A DNA stretch of 64,000 nt, taken from assembly GCF_021233055.1 (NCBI RefSeq), contig NZ_CP089538.1:2124501-2188500 (forward strand). The letters are read 5' to 3'. The translations under genes were made by a program, and so were the position numbers. The notes under the pieces were generated by a model. The model had not been told where the DNA came from, made no database searches, and saw only the letters and a list, made by a program, of their open reading frames with translations. This document shows positions 16,265-25,600 of this stretch, piece by piece (position 1 is the first letter of the stretch; each line of letters begins with the position of its first letter). This DNA is from Spirosoma oryzicola. Its GTDB lineage: Bacteria > Bacteroidota > Bacteroidia > Cytophagales > Spirosomataceae.

Positions 16265-17356
16265 TTATTTGAATGCATCACGCAACTGCATAGCAGCAAA
16301 CGCCTGAGCTTCTTCCGCCTTTTTCACGATGGCATACGTACCAAAAAACTCGTGCGTTACGCCTGTGTAAAGCCGGTAATCGACTTTAACACCTTGCGAA
16401 CCAAGTTTGTCGCGTAGCTGCATTCCTTCCGTTTGTAGCGGATCGATTTCAGCCGCGATAATCGTTGTTGGGGGTAAGCCGCGCAGATCAGCAACGTCTA
16501 CCAGCGAAATGTACGGTGTATCACCGTCCGCTGGGCTACGGAAATACTTGTCAACGAACCATTCCACAAGCGGGCGGCTCAAAGGCATCGCATTCGCGTA
16601 CTTGTTGTACGACTCCGTAGTCAGGTCGTTGTTGGCTACCGGATAAACCGACAGAATGTGAACCGGCAACGACAAACCCCGGTCGCGGGCCATCATGCTC
16701 ACCGTAACAGCCATGTTACCACCGGCACTCTCACCGGCAACCGCTACTTTAGCCGGATTGCCGCTGATGGATGCTGCGTTTTCTTTCACCCACTTGTAAG
16801 CAGCGTACGAATCTTCGTGAGCCGTCGGAAACTTGTTCTCCGGTGCCAGCCGGTAGTCAACCGAAACAACCACCGCACCCGTGTTCTGCGCCAGTGCTAC
16901 CGACGACGATTCGTAAACTTCCGGACTAGCGATAACCCAGCCACCGCCGTGCATGTACACGATCACCGGAGCCGAAGAAGATGCACCAGCCGGTGTGTAA
17001 ATAACGATCCGGATAGGGGTACCGCCCCAACCTGGAATCATCCGCTGGCTTATGGATACGTTGGATTTAGGGGCAACAATCTTGTTTTTGTCGAGCAGCG
17101 AATTGACAGCATCTTTCACGGAAGGTCTCATGCGGGCTTCCTGTGGCGATAGCGTGTACAAGGGTGTCGGATTCAGGCGGCCTAGTTCTTCAATGATAGC
17201 CAGCATTTGTGGGTCCATGTCGGGCGCATAAGCCGGCTTAGGCCCGTTCGATTGTATACTCTGACCGGGAAGCGGAATGCGGTGATCCTGACAGGCAGTT
17301 AAGCAAGCAACCAGCAGGACTATCAGGGATAATCCGGATAGAAAAGATTTTTTCAT
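16265..17356 (-). CDS. Alpha/beta hydrolase, hormone-sensitive-lipase family (GDXG), lipoprotein
   Basis: This esterase of family IV has a lipoprotein signal: MKKSFLSGLSLIVLLVACLTAC gives a lipobox LTAC. The start at 17356 is chosen for this, while an in-frame ATG at 17374 adds six residues. The oxyanion motif HGGGW and nucleophile motif GESAGG are both intact, with the acid in AAEIDPL and the histidine in TGVTHEFFG. Expected activity is hydrolysis of short acyl esters at the cell envelope. No operon partner is visible. Confidence 0.9.
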   Translation of the reverse strand: MKKSFLSGLSLIVLLVACLTACQDHRIPLPGQSIQSNGPKPAYAPDMDPQMLAIIEELGRLNPTPLYTLSPQEARMRPSVKDAVNSLLDKNKIVAPKSNVSISQRMIPGWGGTPIRIVIYTPAGASSSAPVIVYMHGGGWVIASPEVYESSSVALAQNTGAVVVSVDYRLAPENKFPTAHEDSYAAYKWVKENAASISGNPAKVAVAGESAGGNMAVTVSMMARDRGLSLPVHILSVYPVANNDLTTESYNKYANAMPLSRPLVEWFVDKYFRSPADGDTPYISLVDVADLRGLPPTTIIAAEIDPLQTEGMQLRDKLGSQGVKVDYRLYTGVTHEFFGTYAIVKKAEEAQAFAAMQLRDAFK

Positions 17357-17566
17357 AAATGTAACGTTGTTCATATATCATTGGTTTTCCATAAAACGGT
17401 TTCCAATTCAGATAGTTTTGTTAATTCCAGTTTGGGATTTTTATTTTATTGGAAGGCGAAATCCGGCTCGTTCATCATGAGTAAACGGATACGGTCCTTA
17501 CCCAGAATCGGCAGGGTGTTATGCGGGTTGCTTCGGCCCGCTAGTGGAGGATAAACAAAGGGGAAA

Positions 17567-19054
17567 TTACCAAACCTTTCGTATGCTGACAAAGCTCCCG
17601 ACCGTGTTGGGAAATAACTCGCCCCGATCAATGGCTACGGTTGTCAGCAGCGTAGTGCCCAGGCGACGGCTGAGTGACCATTGCGCCGAGGCCAGCGCCG
17701 AGAATTGGTGAAAGGGGTGCGGGTACGATTGATTGAACGTGCCGAAGTTGCGACTGTACGATAATCGGACCTTTAGCGATGGCCCATGCCGAAATACACC
17801 TTCCATACCGGTGTACCACGCTACAACCCGATTGTTCGGGAAAAAACTTCCGCCAAGGTTGGCAACGGGTTCGGCCAGTGTCGTGTACGGAGCGAGGAAA
17901 GGCGTTCCTATCGTTTTGCCCCGATACGTCCATCCTTCTTTGTACTGACTGTGATTAAAGTAGTTATCACCCCCCTGATAACGGGCTGTCTGATCGAATG
18001 TCGGCCCGCTTTGATTGGTTGTGCTAAGGCACTCGACCACCCACCGACGCAGCTTGAAAAAAGAACTTGCGGTCGTGTTGTGGTTCAGGAAGCGAAGTCC
18101 CGTCAGGCCATCGGGTACGTTCTGTAACGCTAGTCCGGATGCATCTTCGTAAATATGCTGGTGGTAAAGTAACCAGTTCTGATTCGTGCCAATCCATTCC
18201 AAAGCCACATCGTAACTACCGATATGATTGCCAACCCGGTTGGTTCCATCAAAGTCGGTAAAGCGGTCGTTCTGGAGGGCGTCGGGATAATGACCGATTA
18301 CCATCGACAGATAATCCTGAAAGGAGGTAGGCAGGTGTCCGTTCACCGCCAGTTGCGTGCCGACCAGGTAGTCAGCGTGGCCTCCCCATTGTACCTGGTG
18401 GTTCAGGCCGCCGTAAAAGCGCATTCGCCAGCTAGGTTTTCCCAGACGCGCGTAAATGTATTTCTGGTGCAGGTAGCTGCCCTGAATGTAGCTGTTGGCG
18501 AACCATCCGTGTGCGTAGCCCGCGCGGATGGCAATCAGGTTTTTGGTAAAACCGATTGGCACAAAATCAGGCGTGTGCAATTGAATTTTAGGAAAAGGAA
18601 GCGCATTGCCCGACCAGGCCACAAAGCCCGATGTCAGCACCGTATCGCCCAGTCCGAACACCTCCATCCGGTTACCACCAACTAATTCGAGTGCACCGAA
18701 GCGCAATTTCACGTAGGCTTGCGGCAGAAGAACAGTTGGCTGATTCGGCTCTTTTTGATAACCAGCATTGGCTACCACATTGACCCCGAACCCCCAATCG
18801 AAGCGCGATTTACGGCGGGAAGCTGAATCGGGCCTGGGTCTGTAAGTTTTTTCCGCACCAAGTCGTACCGTACCGAAAGAACCGCGCAGGGGTACTGTAC
18901 CGTATTGGTTGCTCCGCAGCCAGAAAGGTATCTGTGGCGTCGTTGCTACCAAGCCGCCCAACTCAGCGGAGTAGTTTATTGAACGACCTGATTGCGCCCA
19001 GGCAGGCAGGAACATGACCCAGAAAAAGCTTACTAAACGTAAACGTATCGGCAT
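17567..19054 (-). CDS. Capsule assembly Wzi family outer-membrane protein
   Basis: The 495-residue protein has a signal peptide ending at PAWAQ (residue 21) and a chain of amphipathic beta strands with many Trp, Tyr and Gly. Family wording is clear: TPQIPFWLRSNQYGTVP at the mature N-terminus and GALELVGGNRMEVFGLGDT. Wzi-type proteins form an 18-stranded barrel that binds surface polysaccharide. In Bacteroidota many paralogues occur without a capsule locus, and none is seen here. The gene lies divergently from the dehydrogenase at 19391. Confidence 0.85.
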   Translation of the reverse strand: MPIRLRLVSFFWVMFLPAWAQSGRSINYSAELGGLVATTPQIPFWLRSNQYGTVPLRGSFGTVRLGAEKTYRPRPDSASRRKSRFDWGFGVNVVANAGYQKEPNQPTVLLPQAYVKLRFGALELVGGNRMEVFGLGDTVLTSGFVAWSGNALPFPKIQLHTPDFVPIGFTKNLIAIRAGYAHGWFANSYIQGSYLHQKYIYARLGKPSWRMRFYGGLNHQVQWGGHADYLVGTQLAVNGHLPTSFQDYLSMVIGHYPDALQNDRFTDFDGTNRVGNHIGSYDVALEWIGTNQNWLLYHQHIYEDASGLALQNVPDGLTGLRFLNHNTTASSFFKLRRWVVECLSTTNQSGPTFDQTARYQGGDNYFNHSQYKEGWTYRGKTIGTPFLAPYTTLAEPVANLGGSFFPNNRVVAWYTGMEGVFRHGPSLKVRLSYSRNFGTFNQSYPHPFHQFSALASAQWSLSRRLGTTLLTTVAIDRGELFPNTVGSFVSIRKVW

Positions 19055-19390
19055 AAACAGGACTACGCGTTTGAACTACGGTGCGGTGACTCGTTGGAGT
19101 GCGATCGGCAGACGTAATATAGCTGTAAATATAGCAGGTGTTATGACCATCCGGAACGACAGAGAAAGAAGTAGGCCACCGATGTATTGAGCGGTTCATA
19201 ATGGCTGATTCTCAATCAGCGCTCACCGACAACAATTCATGTTTCAGTACGATAGCAGCTGACGCGCATGATGGATTGTTTCTATAGTTATTCTGTCCAA
19301 TTGGTAGGTTGGTTAAAACTAATTGTAAATGGGATAGTTGAATCGGATAGCACGTTTCAGAACACGCATTGACCAGTTACTTTTCTTTTC
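19055..19390. other. Divergent intergenic region
   Basis: 336 bp lie between the Wzi-type gene (minus) and the alcohol dehydrogenase (plus). It presumably carries both promoters. I see no gene, no clear -7 box and no strong hairpin. Confidence 0.4.
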
Positions 19391-20548
19391 ATGAAAGCAG
19401 CCGTTTTTCACAAAGTTGGCGACATCCGTTATGAAACAATGGATGATCCCAGAATCGAACAATCGCGGGACGTTATCCTGCGCATCACGTCAACCGCCAT
19501 TTGCGGCTCCGATCTGCACATTTACGATGGTTTTTTGCCTCAGCTTCGCAATGAGGTACTTGGCCACGAGTTCATGGGTATCGTCGAAGACGTAGGCTCG
19601 GGCGTAACCAACCTTAAAAAAGGGGATCGCGTCGTTGTTCCGTTTACGATTGCCTGCGGAAAGTGTTATTTCTGTGAACATCACTTGGAAATGCACTGCG
19701 AAAATTCTAACCCCGAGTTTTACGGCCCGGACGGTGGTCTGCTGACCCAAAAAGGTGGTGGATTGTTTGGTTACTCTGACCTGTATGGTGGCTACAACGG
19801 CGGACAGGCTGAATACGTGCGTGTTCCGTACGCTGACTACGGCTTGCGCCATGTTCCGGAAGGGTTAAAGGATGAACAAGTATTATTCCTGACGGACATT
19901 TTTCCGACTGGATGGAGTTCCATCGAGTGGGGCGAACTGAAAGGAGGGGAAACCGTTGCCATTTTCGGTTCAGGACCCGTAGGGCTTATGGCTCAGAAAT
20001 CGGCCTGGCTGCAAGGGGCGGGGCGGGTTATTGCTATCGACCCCCTCGAATACCGGCTGGAACGAGCCCGACGCGTCAACAAGGTCGAAACGCTGAACCC
20101 CAATGAGGTTGACGTAGTTGAAGCCATTCGCAGCATGACCGAGGGGCGCGGAGCCGACCTGTGCGTCGATGCCGTTGGTATGGAAGCCGACCGTAGCTTT
20201 CTGGAGAAAGCGAAGGCGGTGATCAACCTCGAAAAAGGAACGCCTAAAATACTGGAGCTTTGCTTTCAGGCCGTACGACGGGGTGGAATCGTATCGGTTG
20301 TTGGGGTGTACGGAACACCGTTCGACAACTTCTCTGTAGGGCGGATGTTTGACAAAGGCATTACGGTTCGTTTTGGCCAGTCGTTCGTTCACAAAAATAT
20401 TGATCACCTACTAGATCTGGTGGTGCAGGGTAAGGTGGTGCTGGACGATATCGTATCGCACGTACTACCCCTGTCGGAGATCTCGCACGGCTACGACATC
20501 TTCAAGAAAAAACAGGATGACTGTACCAAGGTGATCCTGAAACCCTGA
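19391..20548 (+). CDS. Zinc-dependent alcohol dehydrogenase (medium-chain, FdhA-like)
   Basis: The 385-residue cytoplasmic enzyme oxidises an alcohol or formaldehyde-type substrate with NAD(P). Catalytic zinc ligands are Cys38 (AICGSDLH), His59-Glu60 (VLGHE) and a later acidic residue. The structural zinc site is Cys89, Cys92, Cys95 and Cys103 (ACGKCYFC and HCEN). The dinucleotide fold shows FGSGPVGLMAQ. The extended middle (PDGGLLTQKGGGLFGYSDLY) is typical of glutathione-independent formaldehyde dehydrogenase-like members. The SDR gene follows after 29 bp, so the two are likely co-transcribed. Confidence 0.88.
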   Translation: MKAAVFHKVGDIRYETMDDPRIEQSRDVILRITSTAICGSDLHIYDGFLPQLRNEVLGHEFMGIVEDVGSGVTNLKKGDRVVVPFTIACGKCYFCEHHLEMHCENSNPEFYGPDGGLLTQKGGGLFGYSDLYGGYNGGQAEYVRVPYADYGLRHVPEGLKDEQVLFLTDIFPTGWSSIEWGELKGGETVAIFGSGPVGLMAQKSAWLQGAGRVIAIDPLEYRLERARRVNKVETLNPNEVDVVEAIRSMTEGRGADLCVDAVGMEADRSFLEKAKAVINLEKGTPKILELCFQAVRRGGIVSVVGVYGTPFDNFSVGRMFDKGITVRFGQSFVHKNIDHLLDLVVQGKVVLDDIVSHVLPLSEISHGYDIFKKKQDDCTKVILKP

Positions 20549-20577
20549 TAAGTACCTTAGACTTTAATCACTCAACG

Positions 20578-21636
20578 ATGGAAACACAACCTAATGGAAA
20601 AACGGCCCTGATAACAGGCGCATCCAGCGGTATTGGCCGCGAACTGACTCGACTCTTCGCCAAAGATGGCTACAAGCTGGTATTGATCGGTCGCGACGAA
20701 GAAAGTTTGCAACAGCAGACTTACAATCTTAAGAATCAATACGGTACGCAGGCTACAATCATTCGCAAAGATCTGGCGGACCCAAAAGCGCCTGAAGAGA
20801 TCTACGCCGAAACGAGTCAGCAGGGATTGACGATTGATGTCTTGGTCAACGACGCGGGCTTCGGTCACTATGGTCTGTTTGCTACGGAAACAGATCTACA
20901 GAAAGAACTCGATGTTGTACAGGTGAATGCGGTGGCACTGATGCATCTGACCAAACTGTACTTGAAAGACATGGTCGCCCGGAACGAGGGAAAAATTCTG
21001 ATGCTTGGTTCGGAAGTATCCGTTGTCCCTAACCCGATGATGGCGGTATACGGAGCAACCAAGGCGTTTATCAAATCGTTCTCCGAAGCAATTCGTAACG
21101 AGTTGAAAGATACGAACGTAACGGTTACTGTGCTCATGCCCGGTGCAACCAACACGGACTTCTTCAACAAAGCGGGGGCTGCTCATGTCAAAGGAGCCGA
21201 TCCGCAAAAAACGGCCAACCCATCGGATGTTGCCAAAGAAGGTTATGAAGCACTCATGCAGGGTAAAGATCACGTCGTAGCAGGCTGGGCGAACAAAGCA
21301 CGCGTAGCACTAGGTCACGTTTTGCCTGATCCGCTACTAGCGGCCCAAACACGCAAAGACATGACGCCGAAAGAGGAAGCGGAACAAGCGCAGAAAAAAT
21401 CGATTGGTCTTGCGCTCGTAGTTGGCGCAGCAGTGCTTGGTGGACTGTGGTTATTATCGCAGAATAAGTCGGCGGTCCGGTCCGTTGAAGCCTACGGAAA
21501 GGGCTTACCCAAAAAGGCGCGCTTCAAAGCCAAAATGGCTGGCCGGTCGGCGCAGGACGCACTGGCATCGGTCGGCGACTCTGTCAAAGGGGCTTACCAC
21601 CACGCTAAAGCAACAGTCGAAGAAGCGGTTGTATAA
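20578..21636 (+). CDS. SDR oxidoreductase with C-terminal membrane segment
   Basis: A classical short-chain dehydrogenase occupies residues 1 to about 260: TGASSGIG (13-20) binds the cofactor, NDAGFG replaces the usual NAG motif, and Tyr158-x3-Lys162 is the catalytic pair. The lengthy C-terminus is unusual. A hydrophobic helix (LALVVGAAVLGGLWLL, about 278-294) is followed by a basic tail with coiled-coil potential (KKARFKAKMAGRSAQDALAS). This would tether the enzyme to the inner membrane with most of it in the cytoplasm. It is the second gene after the alcohol dehydrogenase and is followed by a very strong hairpin. Substrate unknown. Confidence 0.85.
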   Translation: METQPNGKTALITGASSGIGRELTRLFAKDGYKLVLIGRDEESLQQQTYNLKNQYGTQATIIRKDLADPKAPEEIYAETSQQGLTIDVLVNDAGFGHYGLFATETDLQKELDVVQVNAVALMHLTKLYLKDMVARNEGKILMLGSEVSVVPNPMMAVYGATKAFIKSFSEAIRNELKDTNVTVTVLMPGATNTDFFNKAGAAHVKGADPQKTANPSDVAKEGYEALMQGKDHVVAGWANKARVALGHVLPDPLLAAQTRKDMTPKEEAEQAQKKSIGLALVVGAAVLGGLWLLSQNKSAVRSVEAYGKGLPKKARFKAKMAGRSAQDALASVGDSVKGAYHHAKATVEEAVV

Positions 21637-21642
21637 AGTAAC

Positions 21643-21718
21643 CCGCGTTGAAAACTACGGCCTCCGTTTCGTTATCGCAGTTAAGATGATGAAACGGAGG
21701 CCGTAGTTTTCAACGCGG
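21643..21718. terminator. Very long perfect stem-loop (28 bp)
   Basis: Arms 21643-21670 and 21691-21718 pair without mismatch around a 20-nt loop, starting 7 bp after the SDR stop. It lies between two convergent genes. The stem is longer than most terminators. Confidence 0.75.
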
Positions 21719-21772
21719 ATTGGCGATTGTTGCCAATGAACTTGGCTGTCCCGTCGTCTGTGTAGACGGTGA

Positions 21773-22033
21773 CTAGCTATTGACGATAAGTTCTTTCCAT
21801 TCTTCTTCCAGCAGGCGAATTGGCGCACGCATCGGTTCGCCGGTAAACGCTTCAATGGGTAGTTTCATCCCAATCCCCGTACCCGAAGCAAAATAATCGA
21901 CCCGGATCAGCTGCCAGCCGTTTCTCACCAGCAGACTAAGCATTTCGAAACAGGACTCTGGGTCGCGGTCACCGTAACTTTGCTGTCTGTGTATTCCTCG
22001 GGGATCGATACTTTCAAAATCGACTATTGACAT
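21773..22033 (-). CDS. Small hypothetical protein, 86 aa
   Basis: The family was not recognised. The short soluble protein reads like a folded alpha+beta domain (CFEMLSLLVRNGWQLIRVDY, then LPIEAFTGEPMRAPIRLLEE). It uses ATG at 22033. It faces the SDR gene convergently with the 28-bp hairpin between them. No function can be proposed. Confidence 0.55.
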   Translation of the reverse strand: MSIVDFESIDPRGIHRQQSYGDRDPESCFEMLSLLVRNGWQLIRVDYFASGTGIGMKLPIEAFTGEPMRAPIRLLEEEWKELIVNS

Positions 22034-22340
22034 CGGGCGCTATTGTTAAAACGCAAGCAAATGACCAGGTAGTTTGCCAGCGGCTTCCATGTACATCAAT
22101 TACCTGTTGGGTTCTTTGCCGACACGGTCTAGTACCAAACACGTCACCCAAAAGCGCTTATAATGCATATAAGTACCGGCAGGTATCGCATCGGGTACAT
22201 ACGATAAGCCATTCCTATAACGATTTATGATGATCCGGTTATTTACTAAGTGGCATTACGCGCTAAAAGACAGGCTGAGCTAGCGGTCCAGTTCAGATTT
22301 TGTCATGTGCGTAGACCCACTAAGGCACTCAAGGCGAAAT

Positions 22341-22727
22341 CTATTCTGACTCGGCCCGTAGCACAGTAACGGTTGCGGACCTGGTTGCCGGATTCGCCTT
22401 ACCCGTTTGCACACTGTCTATTCGGATCGCTGAGCGAGGCTCAATCGATTGATTGACGGTATAGATGGCGGAGTCGAGCCAGTGGTAATGTTGATCGTAA
22501 TAATCGAATCGAACCGTTATCCGACGATAACCCGTTTGAAGCGAGGTATTGGTTATCGCAAACTTGTGTTGATTGACCCGTGTATGCTGGCTTTGGTTTT
22601 GCTCTGGTTGCCAGAACACCCGGTCAATTAGCAGGTCGCGCGATGCATTTACTGCTGCGGTGCTATTCGGTTTATCCGATTGACAAGCGGATACGAATCC
22701 CAGGAGGAGTAACAAAAGTAGTCTCAT
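22341..22727 (-). CDS. Small lipoprotein, 128 aa
   Basis: A lipoprotein signal MRLLLLLLLGFVSAC gives Cys15 as the acylated residue. The mature part is beta-rich (HKFAITNTSLQTGYRRITVR, ATVTVLRAE) and may be a small immunoglobulin-like or FxLYD-type domain. The function is unknown. No operon partner is near. Confidence 0.7.
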   Translation of the reverse strand: MRLLLLLLLGFVSACQSDKPNSTAAVNASRDLLIDRVFWQPEQNQSQHTRVNQHKFAITNTSLQTGYRRITVRFDYYDQHYHWLDSAIYTVNQSIEPRSAIRIDSVQTGKANPATRSATVTVLRAESE

Positions 22728-23209
22728 GATGGTGGCTAATTAACGGCGAAGAGCCTGATTGTGCAATATCTTTCCAAACGAAATGGCATCGGAATTCAGC
22801 CACAAAGATGCATCACCTTATTTGTACTTGATAAATAGCTTATTGGTAGCAGTTGACGACAGACGTTTGATAATATAATTATTCCCCTACGATAGAACTA
22901 TGCCTATGCATTATCTAAACTTGAAAAATTATCGCTAACATTGCATATCAAATAAGCCTTGCTGTAATGGCAGGCTTATTATGGTGTGGATAGAAGCAGA
23001 AAGGCCCGGCCGGTTGAGTCGGGTCGTTTCTTTTTTCACACCTTAGCTTCTACAGAAAAGTACACTTTCCTTATCGATACCAAAGCAGCACCGCCCTGCC
23101 CAACAATTCTGTTGAGCAGGGCGGTGCTGTACTATAGGTTGAGCAGGGTTTTTGGAAAAGAGAAAGGTAATTTGCTGATACGGATTACGTAGAAAGCAAG
23201 CGTATATAC
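22728..23209. other. Intergenic region with two hairpins
   Basis: No gene is supported here. Two inverted repeats stand out: 9-bp arms at 22951-22959 and 22972-22980, and a 20-bp stem at 23086-23129 listed separately. The rest shows nothing notable. Confidence 0.4.
23086..23129. terminator. GC-rich 20-bp stem-loop
   Basis: Arms 23086-23105 and 23110-23129 pair with one mismatch around a 4-nt loop. It lies about 80 bp after the stop of the minus-strand gene at 23210, which it probably terminates. Confidence 0.65.
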
Positions 23210-23578
23210 TTAGTTCACCAGCAGGCCCTTAACCCACTGAACAAGCGGGGCATTCGAGACGGCTGGAGCGTTGCAATATGAATTTAACAGCTGGCTGGCT
23301 TCGACCCGACTAACGGCCTGGGCCAGGGGTTCTCGGCGTAAAACCTCGTCATAGAAGTTTCGTTTAGCTTGTTGAAAACGCTTCGGTACGATGGGGTCAA
23401 TGGCGTTCAGGTCGATTGTGTAATAGCGAAAATAGCTTTTTTGGCCCGTAAAAAAGTAAATCGTTTGGTACTCATCCGACGAACCGACGACCACAATTCG
23501 TTCGCATCGGCGAATTGCATCCTGAACGGCTTTGTTGACAAACTGAATACTGATGCTGGCAAATAACGATTTCTTCAT
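23210..23578 (-). CDS. Hypothetical protein, about 122 aa
   Basis: The family was not recognised. The start MKKSLFASISIQFV at 23578 is preferred; an upstream ATG at 23590 adds MYPA. The central part ERIVVVGSSDEYQTIYFFTG is beta-rich. The mid and C-terminal parts are helical. There is no lipobox or clear cleavage site, so it is probably cytoplasmic. No function can be proposed. Confidence 0.55.
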   Translation of the reverse strand: MKKSLFASISIQFVNKAVQDAIRRCERIVVVGSSDEYQTIYFFTGQKSYFRYYTIDLNAIDPIVPKRFQQAKRNFYDEVLRREPLAQAVSRVEASQLLNSYCNAPAVSNAPLVQWVKGLLVN

Positions 23579-23710
23579 GGCAGGATACAAGTTGACAATC
23601 CCTCTTCGGCTAATTCTTAATCAGACTAATCAAAGTCGTTGACCGAGGCAAAGGTTAGGTATTTTTCCTGCCGCTCCCATTCAATCTATCCGAATGCCTG
23701 AATTGCTTGG

Positions 23711-24440
23711 TTAAATCGCCCGTTTTGCCTGCTGAATCCGGTTCGTAACCACTAACGATTTTGTTCGGTATAGGCTGCTATCGGCTTGCTGGACCCCGTA
23801 AGGACGCTTTTGGGGCAACTTTCGTACATATACATCCGTAGTTTGCGAAAAGTCGTCGTAGCACTGGCCGACGTTGTAAAAGGGTTTGGGGGTTAGCAGG
23901 CATACCACGTTAGTGCCATCCTCCCGTAAGCCATTGCACACGCTGGCGGGGGCTGCTGGTACAGCAATTACAAACTGGGTGGGTTTCAACTGCCGTAGCG
24001 CCTGGGCAGCAACCCGCATGGTAGCGCTTGTGGCTAATCCATCGTAAATAAGAAGAATCGGTTTATTCTGTAGGCTGGGAATAGGCTGGTTATTGCGGTA
24101 AGCCTACTCATGACGCGCTAATTCGTTTCGTTCTCGCTGCACAACCAGACTAAGCTCAGCGTCTGTTACGTGATGAGCCTGAAGTACAGATTGATTCACA
24201 ACATGCACTGGCTCGCCCTAGGAACCTACAGCCGCAATCGCTCCCATTGCCAGTTCTTGGTGGCCGGGTACACCAAGCTTCCGGACAACGAACACATCAA
24301 GCTCAACCCTCAGGTGAATGGTAACTTCGTAGGCTACGGGAACGCCCCCACGAGATAAAGCCAGGATCAGACATCCGGCGGATCAGCGTACTGGGTTAAC
24401 TGCTTGGCCAACTAACGGCCAGCATCGCTGCGATCACTAG
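23711..24440 (-). pseudogene. Broken phosphoribosyltransferase-family gene (three TAG stops and a frameshift)
   Basis: Reading the minus strand from about 24440 gives a recognisable phosphoribosyltransferase: DRSDAGR*LAKQL, then [35 protein letters not shown], a PRPP-binding loop LLIYDGLATSATMRVAAQAL, and the C-terminal VPAAPASVCNGL ... YDDFSQTTD. It is interrupted by TAG at 24412-24414, 24218-24220 and 24104-24106, and by a one-base loss at 24370/24371. All three stops share one reading path once the frameshift is allowed for. The last 102 residues remain open from an internal ATG at 24019 and could be mistaken for a gene. Two of the TAGs stand where Gln (CAG) is expected. Confidence 0.88.
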
Positions 24441-24763
24441 ATTTATTTCATACACGCTGACTGATCAGTAGGCTGCTAAAACGGCCTCGCTGCGTAAACG
24501 GATATAGCCCGCTTGTGAATTACCCCACGAGCAGGTTGCTCCCAAAAATAGCTTGCGGAGAGCCCGTATTTACCGTATGGTATTACCATCATGTGTACAG
24601 TGTATACACGCTGTTGACTAGTTTAATGTGCAGAAACAATACGAGACACTTTTAGAAAAGTTTGTTTGGAGAAACGGCTTAAGTGAATGTTTTTCATTTA
24701 ATTAGCGAACTGTTTCCTGTCAAACCACGCCCCTGGCTAGTTCATTGCGGTTAGTAGTCTTTT
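24441..24763. other. Intergenic region
   Basis: About 320 bp between the phosphoribosyltransferase remnant and the FkbM gene. I see no gene or strong hairpin in it. Confidence 0.4.
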
Positions 24764-25576
24764 ATGAAAACTCTTGTAGACGTTACAAAAAAAGTAATGG
24801 GAATACACCCCCAGCAAGGTGTAAAGCCACTGGCTAACCTGGTGCATGTTGGCTCCGAATTTCATGGATACTTTGTTCCCGAAAATTTCCTGACAAGCGA
24901 GTCCGTCTGTTACTGTGTAGGAGCGGGAGAGGACATTTCGTTTGATACCGAATTAAAAGCCCGGTTCGACGCGCGGGTTTACATTTTTGATCCAACGCCA
25001 GAAGGCATCAATCATTTTCAAAAACTAAAGGAGTACACACAGGCCGGAAAGACGTTGACGATTCATAACGAACCGCCTAATGACTCGTACCCGTTCACGT
25101 ACCGTTTATCCACGGAGCAAATCGATGCGGTTACCTACGTAAACATTGGCGTCTGGGATCAGAAAACAGTCCTGCGCTTCTTTGAGCCGCAAAAGGAAAA
25201 CTACGTTTCGCATTCGGTTTATCTGTTCAAAGATTCCGAAAAGTACATCGAAGCACCCGTTGACCGCCTGAGTAATCTCATGAAGATGCTCAACCACACG
25301 ACCGTTGATCTGGTCAAGCTGGAGATTGAAGGAGCCGAGTATACCGTAATCGATACAATCGTCGAGGATAAACCGGACGTAAAGATGATCCTGGTCGAGT
25401 TCGACGAGGTCCATAACGTTACCGATAAAGGCTATCATTTCCGCATCAAAAACGCCTGTGCCAAGCTACGGAAAGCGGGTTACGTACTCGTACATTCTAC
25501 CGAATCGTTGAAACGTACGTTTGTGCGGGAGGACGTTCATACGTCGTTGATTAAGACCGAAACGGCCCCCAGTTAA
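24764..25576 (+). CDS. FkbM-family SAM-dependent methyltransferase
   Basis: The 270-residue cytoplasmic protein has a Rossmann-type methyltransferase fold. CYCVGAGEDISFD is the glycine-rich SAM loop, YIFDPTPEGI the second acidic strand, and VDLVKLEIEGAEY followed by ILVEFDEVHN is the FkbM family signature. These enzymes usually O-methylate sugars or glycolipids. No glycan cluster is visible here, so the substrate is unknown. ATG at 24764 is well placed. Confidence 0.85.
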   Translation: MKTLVDVTKKVMGIHPQQGVKPLANLVHVGSEFHGYFVPENFLTSESVCYCVGAGEDISFDTELKARFDARVYIFDPTPEGINHFQKLKEYTQAGKTLTIHNEPPNDSYPFTYRLSTEQIDAVTYVNIGVWDQKTVLRFFEPQKENYVSHSVYLFKDSEKYIEAPVDRLSNLMKMLNHTTVDLVKLEIEGAEYTVIDTIVEDKPDVKMILVEFDEVHNVTDKGYHFRIKNACAKLRKAGYVLVHSTESLKRTFVREDVHTSLIKTETAPS

Positions 25577-25600
25577 TCCGCAAGTCTGGTTAAAAGTCAT

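Noticed and set aside
23711..24019. Intact 102-residue protein
   Set aside because: It is the 3' end of a phosphoribosyltransferase whose upstream part is disrupted by stops and a frameshift.
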